Source of the DNA: Hypericibacter terrae
GTDB taxonomy: Bacteria > Pseudomonadota > Alphaproteobacteria > Dongiales > Dongiaceae
Direction of reading: 5' to 3'
DNA length: 64,000 bases
NCBI RefSeq assembly: GCF_008728855.1
Contig: NZ_CP042906.1
Location: 3,833,570-3,897,569 of the forward strand
Part shown: positions 23,352 through 30,919 of the stretch, in pieces
Position numbering within the stretch: position 1 is the stretch's first letter
Layout: the number at the start of each line of letters is the position of its first letter
The notes under the pieces: generated by a model
The model's input: the letters and a program-made list of their open reading frames with translations, nothing else
What the model was told of the DNA's origin: nothing
Database searches by the model: none
Translations under genes and position numbers: made by a program

Positions 23352-24107
23352 TCACAAGAGGCCCGGCAGCGCGTTGCCCAGCCGACCCAGGAACCAGGTC
23401 ATGGCAAAGGCCAACCCTGCCGCAAGGAGAACGAAGCCCGCCAGGATCTGGACCGGCAGGCCGACGAAGAACACCTGGAGCTGCGGCATCAGCCGCGACA
23501 GCAGCCCCAAGGCGAGATTGAACAGGAGGCCCAGCAGCACGAAGGGCGTCGAGAACTCGACCGCCAGGGCGAAGCCCTGCCCCACCGTCTTGGCGACGGT
23601 GATCGCCATGTCGCCCGCCGGCGGCGCGCCGCCGGCCGGAAACACGCCGTAGGAATCGACCACGGCGCGCAGCATGGGCGCATGCATGCCGGTGGCGAAG
23701 ATCAGCACCACGCCCAGCGACAGCAGGAAATTACCGATGACCGAGCCCTGCTGCGCGGTCGCGGGATCCTGCGACAGCACGCTGGCGAAACCGATCTGGA
23801 GCGCGATCATCATGCCGGCCATCTCGAGCGCCAGCAGCAGGATCCGCACCAGGGTCCCGAGGAAGAGGCCGATGATGATCTCGCCGCCCAGCAGAAGCCC
23901 GAGCGCGATGGCGCCCTGGGGTGCGGGCGGCAGATGGGGCTGGAGCAGCGGCATCAGCGCCATCGACATCGCCAGCGCGAAGCAGAGCCGGAACCGCGCC
24001 GCGACATAGCTCTCGCCGATACCGGGCAGCAGCATCGCCGCCGACCCGATGCGTGCGAACACCAGGAAGAAGGCGAACAGATTGGTGGTGAGGATCTGCT
24101 CCAGCAT
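23352..24107 (-). CDS. fliR: Flagellar export gate protein FliR
   Basis: The 251-residue integral membrane protein has FAFFLVFARIGSAAMLLPGIGE at its start, then PTTH-free multi-helix segments and FSTPFVLLGLLFNLALGLLS near the C-terminal third, all typical of FliR/YscT. It forms the export gate with FliP and FliQ. It is 29 bases after fliQ and 17 before flhB. Confidence 0.95.
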   Translation of the reverse strand: MLEQILTTNLFAFFLVFARIGSAAMLLPGIGESYVAARFRLCFALAMSMALMPLLQPHLPPAPQGAIALGLLLGGEIIIGLFLGTLVRILLLALEMAGMMIALQIGFASVLSQDPATAQQGSVIGNFLLSLGVVLIFATGMHAPMLRAVVDSYGVFPAGGAPPAGDMAITVAKTVGQGFALAVEFSTPFVLLGLLFNLALGLLSRLMPQLQVFFVGLPVQILAGFVLLAAGLAFAMTWFLGRLGNALPGLL

Positions 24108-24136
24108 CGCCCGCGCTACGCTTCCGCCCTCCGCTC

Positions 24137-24403
24137 TCAGCCGCCGGACGCGATGCGGTCCATCAGCTCGTGCGTGAAATCCGTGAGCGTGGTCAGCATG
24201 AAGGGCAGGAAGACGATGAGGGAGAGCAGGATGGCCAGGATCTTGGGCACGAAGGAGAGCGTCATCTCTTGCATCTGCGTCAGGGCCTGAAGCAGCGAGA
24301 TCGCCACGCCGGCCACCAGCGCCAGCAGCAGGATCGGTGCCCCCAGCTTGAGGGTGACGAACACGGTTTCGCGCGCGATATCGAGGATGGCAGCTTGGTC
24401 CAC
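24137..24403 (-). CDS. fliQ: Flagellar export gate protein FliQ
   Basis: At 88 residues, with two hydrophobic hairpin helices (LKLGAPILLLALVAGVAISLLQALTQMQE and PKILAILLSLIVFLPFMLTTL), this is a standard FliQ. It packs around the FliP-FliR gate. Confidence 0.95.
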   Translation of the reverse strand: MDQAAILDIARETVFVTLKLGAPILLLALVAGVAISLLQALTQMQEMTLSFVPKILAILLSLIVFLPFMLTTLTDFTHELMDRIASGG

Positions 24404-24481
24404 GGGAGAAACCGGCCTTCGATGCTGGAGGCGAGACGAATGAGCAGGCGAACGGGCGTCCGAGGCGGGGTCAGCCCCGCG

Positions 24482-24796
24482 TCAGATGCCCATGCGCATG
24501 ATGTCCTGATAGGCCGCGATCACCTTGTCGCGCACGGCGACGACGGTCTGCAACGAGACCTCGGCCTGGCTGACGGCGGCGATGACGTCGGAAAGCTCGG
24601 CCTTGCCCGCCAATCCCTGGATCGACTGGGCTTCGCCCTGCTTCATGCTGGTGACCGTGTCGACGCCGGCCTGCTTGAGGAAATCGGAGAAGCTCGGGCC
24701 CTCGTTCGGGCGCGGCTCCATCCCATTGCCGAGCGGCTTGGCCGTCTGGGCGACCTGCTCGTAGAAATTTGCGGCGGCGGCGAAATCGCTGCGCAT
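24482..24796 (-). CDS. fliE: Flagellar hook-basal body protein FliE
   Basis: The 104-residue protein has the FliE C-terminal signature: SDVIAAVSQAEVSLQTVVAV followed by RDKVIAAYQDIMRMGI. FliE joins the MS ring/export gate to the proximal rod and is the first exported substrate. The usual flgB-flgC-fliE order is kept. Confidence 0.95.
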   Translation of the reverse strand: MRSDFAAAANFYEQVAQTAKPLGNGMEPRPNEGPSFSDFLKQAGVDTVTSMKQGEAQSIQGLAGKAELSDVIAAVSQAEVSLQTVVAVRDKVIAAYQDIMRMGI

Positions 24797-24863
24797 GGAT
24801 AACGTCTCCTCTTGGGAAGACGCCTACCTGACGTCGAAACTCCTCTGTGGGACCGGCGCCTAC

Positions 24864-25271
24864 TTAGCGCAGGATGTCGATGGCCTTCTGCAGCATGGTG
24901 CGCGAGGCCTCGATCGCCTTGAGATTGGCTTCGTAGGAACGTTCGGCTTCGCGCATGTCGGCGAGTTCGATCAGCGTGTTGACATTGGGCAGCTTGACAT
25001 AGCCCTTGTCGTCGGCGCCGGGATTGGACGGATCGTAGCGGGTCTCGAACGGCGTCTTGTCCAGCGCCGGCTTGTTGGTCTCGACCATGTCCACGCCGAG
25101 CTCGCGGTCGAGCACGTTGCGGAAGGTCACGACCTTGCGCCGGTAAGGATCGCCGCCCGCGCTCTTCGAGGTCGAATCCGCGTTGGCGAGGTTCTCGGCG
25201 ATGATGCGCAGGCGCGTGCCCTGCGCCTTCAGGCCCGAAGCCGAGATCTTGAGTGAATCGGTCAGATCCAT
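24864..25271 (-). CDS. flgC: Flagellar proximal rod protein FlgC
   Basis: At 135 residues it shows the rod-protein N-terminal motif (ISASGLKAQGTRLRIIAENLANADST) and the C-terminal coiled segment ending SRTMLQKAIDILR. It polymerises in the proximal rod. It lies 43 bases after flgB. Confidence 0.96.
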   Translation of the reverse strand: MDLTDSLKISASGLKAQGTRLRIIAENLANADSTSKSAGGDPYRRKVVTFRNVLDRELGVDMVETNKPALDKTPFETRYDPSNPGADDKGYVKLPNVNTLIELADMREAERSYEANLKAIEASRTMLQKAIDILR

Positions 25272-25314
25272 CTCTGCTCTCCTGCGCGCCGCGCGCGCTT
25301 GGACTCACGCATCG

Positions 25315-25746
25315 TCATGCGCCGCCGCGCCCCAGCGCCATCTTCATCATGTCGATGTATTTCTTGTAGAGGTTGGTCGCCATCTCGAAATTGGCCTGCG
25401 TCTCCGCGACCTTCACCATCTGCTCTTCGATCACGACCTGGTTGCCGGAAATCGTGGTCTCGTAGGGCTTCTTCTCGCCTTCGACTCTCGGCTCTCCGGA
25501 ATGGGCGCCAGAGGGCCCGATGATATGCGCCGGGTCGGTCGCGACCGGCATCAGGGTGAACTGCCCCGTCGTCCTCGCCCCCACCGAGCTCAAGGCCGCG
25601 CGGGTGTCGAGCAGGTCCAGCTCCTGCGGCTGGAAGTTCGGCGTGTCCGCATTGGCGATGTTGTGGGCCAAGACCTCCTGGCGCTTGTTCAGCCAGGCCA
25701 TCTTGTCCAGCGCCAGTGAGAACAGGGGTATGCTGCCGAGATTCAT
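25315..25746 (-). CDS. flgB: Flagellar proximal rod protein FlgB
   Basis: The 143-residue protein has ALDKMAWLNKRQEVLAHNIA near the N-terminus and QANFEMATNLYKKYIDMMKM near the C-terminus, the paired helices of rod proteins. It is the first gene of the operon that runs through cckA. The CtrA-like box 94 bases upstream is its likely control site. Confidence 0.95.
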   Translation of the reverse strand: MNLGSIPLFSLALDKMAWLNKRQEVLAHNIANADTPNFQPQELDLLDTRAALSSVGARTTGQFTLMPVATDPAHIIGPSGAHSGEPRVEGEKKPYETTISGNQVVIEEQMVKVAETQANFEMATNLYKKYIDMMKMALGRGGA

Positions 25747-25839
25747 GCGCGAGGTCGCCCGCCTGGCCCGACGGGAGCCCGGCCGGCGGCCGGGCCTGCT
25801 CCTGGGACAGGTTCAGTCCAGAGCATGACGCCGGCATTG

Positions 25840-25854
25840 TTAACGCGGGGTAAA
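25840..25854 (-). promoter_or_regulatory. CtrA-like box before flgB (one mismatch)
   Basis: On the minus strand it reads TTTA-CCCCGCG-TTAA, followed by C as in the TTAAC extended consensus. It lies in the shared flgB/csrA intergenic region, 94-108 bases before flgB. Confidence 0.5.
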
Positions 25855-25946
25855 AGCGTTAGGGTTTGCGGGTTAAGCGGTAAAAAGAGCCCGAATCGGG
25901 GCCATCCCGGTCGGGTCTTGCCCTGGGTCAGGAAGAAACAGGCTGC

Positions 25947-26171
25947 ATGCTCTATCTGACGCGCAAAGTCGGCGAATCCGTCGTCATCAACGACAATATC
26001 GAAGTCACCGTCGTCGAGGTTCGAGGGAAGTCGGTGAAGCTGGGCTTCACCTTCCCCGCCGATGCCAGCGTGCTGCGCCGAGAGATCTATGAACGGATCC
26101 AAGCCGAGAACCAGGCCGCCGCTGAATCGAGCGCGCGGCTGGTGGCGCTCACCGACAAGAAGCCCGGCTGA
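25947..26171 (+). CDS. csrA: Carbon storage regulator CsrA
   Basis: The 74-residue protein is a clear Csr[21 protein letters not shown], then the [22 protein letters not shown] segment that carries the RNA-contact region. CsrA binds GGA motifs in leader RNAs. In bacteria with FliW, as here (gene at 60699), CsrA represses flagellin translation and FliW antagonises it. It is transcribed away from flgB, and its transcript runs into a large inverted repeat. Confidence 0.96.
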   Translation: MLYLTRKVGESVVINDNIEVTVVEVRGKSVKLGFTFPADASVLRREIYERIQAENQAAAESSARLVALTDKKPG

Positions 26172-26185
26172 ACTCACGCGAGGGG

Positions 26186-26334
26186 CCCCTCCCCCTACCC
26201 CCTCCCGCAAGGGGAGGGGGCGTGGGTCTTTTTCCTCTCCCTCACATGTCTTCTGTTCCTCATCGCAATTGAGAGAGCGCGACTTCGTTTTTCTTCCAGC
26301 CCCCTCCCCTTGCGGGAGGGGGTAGGGGGAGGGG
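26186..26334. repeat. Perfect 36-bp inverted repeat flanking 77 bp, after csrA
   Basis: Arms at 26186-26221 and 26299-26334 are exact reverse complements, rich in runs of C (left) or G (right), with the core CCCGCAAGGGGAGGGGGC. Transcribed from csrA, it would fold into a very stable stem and could act as its terminator. Each arm also contains a short internal near-palindrome (CCCTCCC..GGGAGGG). It looks like a dispersed intergenic element of the REP type. The rest of the 26172-26541 gap holds a CtrA-like box. Confidence 0.8.
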
Positions 26335-26430
26335 GAGGGGTTGCTTCAGGATAGAGCGCCGATGCCGATCATCGATCGCGCTTCAAGCCTTAAAGCAAAG
26401 CGAAGCAATCACGCCGACTTCCGCGCCTCC

Positions 26431-26445
26431 TTCAATCTTTCTTAA
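26431..26445 (+). promoter_or_regulatory. CtrA-like box before the flhB-C/fliOP operon (one mismatch)
   Basis: TTCA-ATCTTTC-TTAA followed by C, 97-111 bases before the GTG start at 26542 and reading in the direction of that operon. Confidence 0.4.
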
Positions 26446-26541
26446 CGCTACCCGGTAAAAAATGCCGGTCGAGGCAAAGGCTCGATCGCGCCGTCCTGTT
26501 GACGGCCGCACGCAAGGCCCGCCCTCGAAGGACGGCAGGCG

Positions 26542-26865
26542 GTGGCTCCCAATAACCCCTCCAGCGGCGACAGCGACACGCGGCCCGTTGCGGCCGCGCT
26601 GACCTACGATCCGACGCGCCCGGGTGTCCCGCGCGTGAGTGCCGCCGGACGCGGTCCCATCGCCGAACAGATTCTGGCCGTGGCGCGCGCCAACAATATT
26701 CCGATCCATGAAGATCCCGACCTTGCGGGCCTGCTGGCCGCGGTCGATCTCGATTGCGAGATTCCGGTCGAGGCACTGGTCGCCGTCGCCGAGATCCTCG
26801 CCTATGTCTATCGCGCCAACGGCCGCCTTCCCGCCATCCTCAAGCAAGGGACTCATCGTCCATGA
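26542..26865 (+). CDS. FlhB C-terminal-domain paralogue (EscU/YscU/FlhB_C family)
   Basis: The 107-residue protein matches only the cytoplasmic C-terminal domain of FlhB: AEQILAVARANNIPIHEDPDLAGLLAAVD then EIPVEALVAVAEILAYVY. Compare FlhB at 22237, which has [41 protein letters not shown]. It lacks the membrane part and the NPTH cleavage site. Stand-alone copies (FlhX-like) occur in other bacteria and can replace the cleaved FlhB fragment. It uses a GTG start and overlaps the next gene by ATGA. Confidence 0.85.
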   Translation: MAPNNPSSGDSDTRPVAAALTYDPTRPGVPRVSAAGRGPIAEQILAVARANNIPIHEDPDLAGLLAAVDLDCEIPVEALVAVAEILAYVYRANGRLPAILKQGTHRP

Positions 26866-27200
26866 CCGACACGCCCACCCTCGTCGGCGAGCTCGTCTAT
26901 CTGACCGGCATCACCGAAGCCGCCCGCCGCCGCCTGAAGGAGGGCCAGCTGCTGGACCTGACCTCGCTCGACGAGCGCTGCACCACGCTCTGCACCCGGC
27001 TCGAAACCATCACCGGTCCCGACCGGCAGACGCTGCAGGCTGCGTTCCTGGCGCTGGTTGGCGAGCTGAACCTGCTCGAAGCGGAGCTCAAGGCCAGCCG
27101 CGACAGCACCATGACCGAGATCAGCGCCGTGACGCAGCGCCGCCGCGCGGCCGGCGCCTATGGCGGGGCCGCGACCGGCGGCGGTGCCCGAGGCCGCTGA
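26862..27200 (+). CDS. Probable flagellar export chaperone-like or hypothetical protein, 112 aa
   Basis: The protein is largely alpha-helical (ITEAARRRLKEGQLLDLTSLDERCTTLCTRLE ... AAFLALVGELNLLEAELKASRD) with a Gly/Ala/Arg-rich tail, like small FlgN/FliT-type chaperones. No specific family motif was recognised. It is translated with the FlhB-C gene (ATGA overlap) and lies before fliO, which supports an export role. Confidence 0.6.
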   Translation: MTDTPTLVGELVYLTGITEAARRRLKEGQLLDLTSLDERCTTLCTRLETITGPDRQTLQAAFLALVGELNLLEAELKASRDSTMTEISAVTQRRRAAGAYGGAATGGGARGR

Positions 27201-27246
27201 CGAAATCCGACTTCACCGCCGAGACCCCGAGTAGCGATCCGCCCCC

Positions 27247-27591
27247 GTGGACATTTCCGTCTATCTTCGTTTCATCCTGGCGCTGGCCGGCGTCCTCGCG
27301 CTGATCGCGATCGCCGCCTTCATCCTCAAGCGCGTGGGCTGGGGCGGCATGCGCACGCCCCGGTCGGCGCAGAAACGCCTCGGCATCAGCGCCGCGATCG
27401 CGCTCGACGGCCGCCGCCGGCTGGTGCTGGTGCGCCGCGACGATGTCGAGCATCTGCTGCTGGTGGGCGGACCCGCGGACCTCGTGGTCGAAACCGGTAT
27501 CGGCGCGCGCGCAACGCCGGCTCCGGCGCCGGTTCCCGGCGATCGCAGTCTCGAGCCGCGCTTCACCAATCCGCCGCCCTCCGCATCATGA
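27247..27591 (+). CDS. fliO: Flagellar biosynthetic protein FliO
   Basis: The 114-residue protein has one N-terminal membrane helix ([27 protein letters not shown]) and the small FliO/MopB beta domain ([31 protein letters not shown]). It scaffolds FliP assembly. It starts with GTG, which keeps the helix intact, and overlaps fliP by ATGA. Confidence 0.88.
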   Translation: MDISVYLRFILALAGVLALIAIAAFILKRVGWGGMRTPRSAQKRLGISAAIALDGRRRLVLVRRDDVEHLLLVGGPADLVVETGIGARATPAPAPVPGDRSLEPRFTNPPPSAS

Positions 27592-28376
27592 CCGAGATCG
27601 CGACCTCGCCGCGGCGGATCTTCATGCGGCGCAATCCCTGGGCAAGACGGACGTTCGGCATCGGCGCCGGCCTGGCGACGGCCTTCCTCGCCTCGCCCGC
27701 TTTCCCGCAGAGCGTGACCGTCGATCTCGGCGGCACCGGGACGGCGACCAACCAGATCCTCGAGATCCTCGCCCTCATCACGGTGCTGAGCCTGGCGCCC
27801 GGCATCCTGGTGATGGTGACATCGTTCACGCGCATCGTGGTGGCGCTCTCGTTCCTGCGCAGCGCCCTCGGCATCCAGCAGACGCCGCCCAACATGGTGA
27901 TGATCAGCCTGGCGCTGTTCCTCACCGGCGCGATCATGGCGCCGACCTTCACCGAGGCCTACAACAACGGCGTCTCGCCCTATATCCGCGGCGAGCTCGA
28001 CGAGGCCACCGCCTTCGACCGCAGCGTGGCGCCCTTCCGCACCTTCATGCTCTCGCAGGTACGCGAGAACGACCTCGCCCTCTTCCTCGATATCGGCAAG
28101 GTCGATCCGAACACGCCGGCGGCCCAGGCGCCGCTGACCTCGCTCATCCCCGCCTTCATGATCAGCGAGCTCCGGCGCGCCTTCGAGATCGGCTTCCTGC
28201 TGTTCGTGCCCTTCCTCATCATCGACATGGTGGTCGCCTCGATCCTGATGTCGATGGGCATGATGATGCTGCCGCCGGTGCAGGTCTCCCTGCCCTTCAA
28301 GCTGATCTTCTTCGTGCTGGTCGATGGCTGGTATCTCGTGGTCGGCAGCCTCGTGCGGAGCTTCGGGCAGGGGTGA
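27588..28376 (+). CDS. fliP: Flagellar export gate protein FliP
   Basis: The 262-residue protein has a leader ([13 protein letters not shown]) and the FliP core: [19 protein letters not shown] then [15 protein letters not shown], with [37 protein letters not shown] near the end. It builds the export gate with FliQ and FliR, whose genes sit in the facing operon. Confidence 0.97.
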   Translation: MTEIATSPRRIFMRRNPWARRTFGIGAGLATAFLASPAFPQSVTVDLGGTGTATNQILEILALITVLSLAPGILVMVTSFTRIVVALSFLRSALGIQQTPPNMVMISLALFLTGAIMAPTFTEAYNNGVSPYIRGELDEATAFDRSVAPFRTFMLSQVRENDLALFLDIGKVDPNTPAAQAPLTSLIPAFMISELRRAFEIGFLLFVPFLIIDMVVASILMSMGMMMLPPVQVSLPFKLIFFVLVDGWYLVVGSLVRSFGQG

Positions 28377-28637
28377 GGTTCCGGTAGCGCGACGTCCGCC
28401 GTCTGCCTCCGTGATTTCGCCACCCCCCACCCTTCCCCTGTCGCCGCCCCTCCCATCGTCATCGCCCTCCCCTCGTTGTCATTGCCGGACTTGATCCGGC
28501 AATCCAGGGGCCCAGCGCGCATGCCCATCGGCTTGGTTGCGGGCCGAACCACTGGATTGCCGGATCAAGTCCGGCAATGACAGGCAAACGAGGGCCGGCA
28601 AACAGAGGGCGGCCGCCGTCTGCGCCGCCGCCTCTCC
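28377..28637. other. fliP-tetR intergenic region
   Basis: No gene seen. The stretch contains the 30-bp inverted repeat described separately and otherwise C-rich sequence without features. Confidence 0.5.
28478..28581. repeat. 30-bp perfect inverted repeat element
   Basis: Arms at 28478-28507 and 28552-28581 are exact reverse complements around a 44-base spacer. Each arm itself contains the palindrome TTGCCGGA-CTTGA-TCCGGCAA. Repeats of this composition are dispersed between genes in many alphaproteobacteria. It may end fliP transcription. Confidence 0.8.
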
Positions 28638-28667
28638 TTGACGATCCATTCTAGAATACCTATTCTA
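28638..28667 (+). promoter_or_regulatory. Sigma-70 promoter with overlapping palindromic operator for the TetR gene
   Basis: TTGACG (28638) and TATTCT (28661) are 17 bases apart, a near-consensus promoter. The perfect palindrome TAGAATA-CC-TATTCTA (28652-28667) covers the spacer end and the whole -10. The predicted transcription start, about 7 bases after the -10, falls on the A of the ATG at 28673. Confidence 0.7.
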
Positions 28668-28672
28668 ATTGG

Positions 28673-29302
28673 ATGGTTCGTCTCGCCCGTTTCTCCGCCG
28701 ACGTTTTCGTCGAAGCCACCCTGGCGCTGGTCGCCGAGGGCGGCCCTTCCGCGGCCTCGATGGCCGCGATCGCGCGCAAAGTGGGCGCGCCGACCGGCTC
28801 GATCTATCACCGCTTCGAATCCCGCAGCGCGATCCTGGCGACGGCCTGGCTCGAATGTCATGAGAGCTTTGCGGAAGCCCTTACTCCGGCCTTGCGCGCC
28901 GGCCAGGGGCTGGAAGCCGCGCTTTCAGTCACGGCCTGGGCAAGGCTGCATCGCCGGCGCGCCCGCTTCCTGTTGTTGAACGAGATCGAAGCGCTGCTGG
29001 AAGACCCCGTACCGGAGCCGCTCCATCGACGCGTGCAGCAGCAGCAGGCGGTCCTCGACGAGGCCTTCGACGCCTATCTGGCCTCGCAGCAGACGAAGGA
29101 TCGCACCGCGCCGCCCGAAGCCATGGCCCGGGCGAAGTTCCTGATTTTCGACGGACCCATCGCGCTGTTGCGCCCGCATCTGCTGGCCGACAGCAGCCCA
29201 CCCCCTTACCTGGATGAGATGATCACCGACATGCATCGCGGCCTCGACGGCAACAAACCCGATCGGAAGATCGAACGCAGCGGCGGGAGGCGCGTCGCCT
29301 GA
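28673..29302 (+). CDS. TetR/AcrR-family transcriptional regulator
   Basis: The 209-residue protein has an N-terminal TetR helix-turn-helix (FVEATLALVAEGGPSAASMA, AIARKVGAPTGSIYHRFESR) and an all-alpha ligand domain. The HTH needs the start used here, which lies only 6 bases after the -10, so the message is probably leaderless. The palindrome over the -10 implies autorepression. The stop overlaps the map ATG by one base (TGATG), so the regulator and map are co-transcribed. The ligand is unknown. Confidence 0.92.
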   Translation: MVRLARFSADVFVEATLALVAEGGPSAASMAAIARKVGAPTGSIYHRFESRSAILATAWLECHESFAEALTPALRAGQGLEAALSVTAWARLHRRRARFLLLNEIEALLEDPVPEPLHRRVQQQQAVLDEAFDAYLASQQTKDRTAPPEAMARAKFLIFDGPIALLRPHLLADSSPPPYLDEMITDMHRGLDGNKPDRKIERSGGRRVA

Positions 29303-30141
29303 TGCTGCGCCATTCGAGTCAACGCGACCAGACGGGCCGCGAGATCCTCCTCCATGACGAGGAAAGCTTCGAGGGCATGCGCCGCGCCGGCCGCATCGCC
29401 GCCGAGACGCTCGACTTCATCGCGCCTCACATCCAGGCCGGCGTCTCGACCGCCGAGCTCGACCGCAAGCTCGAGCAGTTCATGCGCGAGGCTGGCACGG
29501 TGCCCGCCACCATCGGCTATAAGGGCTACCGCCATGCGAGCTGCATCTCGGTCAATCATGTGGTGACCCACGGCATTCCGGCCGACGACAAGGTCCTGCG
29601 CGAGGGCGATATCCTCAATATCGACGTGACGCCGCTGCTCGACGGCTGGCATGGCGATACCAGCCGCATGTATTGGGTGGGAGAGCCGGCGATCAAGGCG
29701 CGTCGCCTGGTCGATGCCACTTACGAAGCGATGATGGCGGGGATCGCACAGGTGAAGCCGGGCGCGCATCTCGGCGACATCGGCCATGCGATCGAGACCA
29801 TCGCGCGGCGCGAGCGCTTCAGCGTGGTCGAGGATTTCTGCGGCCATGGCGTCGGCAAGGTGTTCCACGACGCGCCGCTCGTCCTGCATTACGGCAAGCG
29901 CGGCACCGGCGTCGCGCTCGAGCCCGGCATGATCTTCACCATCGAGCCGATGCTCAATGCCGGCCGCCATGAGGTGAAGGTGCTTTCCGACGGCTGGACC
30001 GCCGTGACGCGCGACAAGTCGCTCTCGGCCCAGTTCGAGCATTCCGTGGGCGTGACCGAGACCGGCGTCGAGATCTTCACCACCTCGCCCAAGGGCTGGC
30101 ACCGGCCGCCTTATCCGGTGGAAGCGCGGTCGGCAGCGTAA
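29302..30141 (+). CDS. map: Methionine aminopeptidase, type I
   Basis: The 279-residue enzyme carries all five metal ligands: two Asp in ILNIDVTPLLDGWHGDTSRMY, His in FCGHGVGKVFHDAP, Glu in IFTIEPML, and Glu in SAQFEHSVG. It removes initiator Met from nascent proteins. The C-terminus extends past the usual end with [19 protein letters not shown]. This tail region is found again four times downstream (33335, 37969, 38496, 40186). It is coupled to the upstream TetR gene. Confidence 0.96.
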   Translation: MLRHSSQRDQTGREILLHDEESFEGMRRAGRIAAETLDFIAPHIQAGVSTAELDRKLEQFMREAGTVPATIGYKGYRHASCISVNHVVTHGIPADDKVLREGDILNIDVTPLLDGWHGDTSRMYWVGEPAIKARRLVDATYEAMMAGIAQVKPGAHLGDIGHAIETIARRERFSVVEDFCGHGVGKVFHDAPLVLHYGKRGTGVALEPGMIFTIEPMLNAGRHEVKVLSDGWTAVTRDKSLSAQFEHSVGVTETGVEIFTTSPKGWHRPPYPVEARSAA

Positions 30142-30306
30142 GGCCCGGCTGACAGACAAAAGTCTCAACCGCCGCCGAAATCCGGGGCCTAGGGTTGGGA
30201 GATGAGCCCGGGACCCTCCCGCGCGAGGCGCGTTGCCCGAAACCATGACGAAAATGTCAAACCTGTACTCGTCCCGAGATCGGCCCCCTGCCATCGTCGC
30301 GCGCTT

Positions 30307-30513
30307 ATGAATGAAACGGGGACAAGCCACACTCCCGATCCGGGCCCTCGAGCCCCTGGTCCCGATGTGCGCGGCCCGCTCTTCGGCTCGATCGACGCCC
30401 CTTCGACCGCGCCGGGCGGAGGGATTAGGATCGACCTCACCCACATAGACGACTGGAACGAGCCTGAGGGTGAGGGCGAAAGACTGAAGCGGAGCAGCCA
30501 GCATGAAGAATGA
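30307..30513 (+). CDS. Possible small hypothetical protein, 68 aa
   Basis: A Pro/Gly-rich, acidic peptide (MNETGTSHTPDPGPRAPGPD ... IRIDLTHIDDWNEPEGEGERLKRSSQHEE) whose stop overlaps the hsp20 start. The frame is open further upstream to an ATG at 30202. Composition is low-complexity and no family is recognised. The overlap with hsp20 is the only support, so it may not be a gene. Confidence 0.35.
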   Translation: MNETGTSHTPDPGPRAPGPDVRGPLFGSIDAPSTAPGGGIRIDLTHIDDWNEPEGEGERLKRSSQHEE

Positions 30514-30907
30514 CGAGCCCCGGGATTGGATGTGGTCGGAGGCGATCGAGATGCTGACGCGGGCGGAGCGCCTGCACCGGCAATTCTTCCAGCCGCGCCA
30601 GGCCACGCCGCAGGTGGTGTGGGAGCCGCCGGTCGATGTGCTGGAGCTTTCGGACCAGGTCCTGATCCTGGTGGCCCTGCCGGGGATCGATCCCGACCAG
30701 GTCGAGGTCATGATCGAGGGACACGCGCTTCTCGTCGCCGGCTGGCGTTCGGCCCCGCCCGAGCTTCGCGCCGCCGTCATCCACCGCCTGGAGCTGCCGC
30801 AGGGCCGCTTCGAGCGGCGCGTGCCGCTGCCGCCCGGCGTTTACGGGGCAGTGCGCCGCAGCGCCGCGAATGGCTGCGTGATCGTCAGCCTTCTGAAAGT
30901 CGCCTGA
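30503..30907 (+). CDS. Hsp20/alpha-crystallin-family small chaperone
   Basis: The 134-residue protein has the beta-sandwich: PPVDVLELSDQVLILVALPG then DPDQVEVMIEGHALLVAGWR and LELPQGRFERRVPLPPGVYG. The C-terminal IxI motif is reduced (VIVSLLKVA). It holds unfolding proteins. It lies 12 bases before lon, a chaperone-protease pairing, and downstream of map in the TetR-headed cluster. Confidence 0.88.
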   Translation: MKNDEPRDWMWSEAIEMLTRAERLHRQFFQPRQATPQVVWEPPVDVLELSDQVLILVALPGIDPDQVEVMIEGHALLVAGWRSAPPELRAAVIHRLELPQGRFERRVPLPPGVYGAVRRSAANGCVIVSLLKVA

Positions 30908-30919
30908 GAGGAAACGCGA

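Noticed and set aside
30189..30446. Minus-strand frame between map and hsp20
   Set aside because: It is antisense to the possible small plus-strand gene, low-complexity and without a ribosome site.
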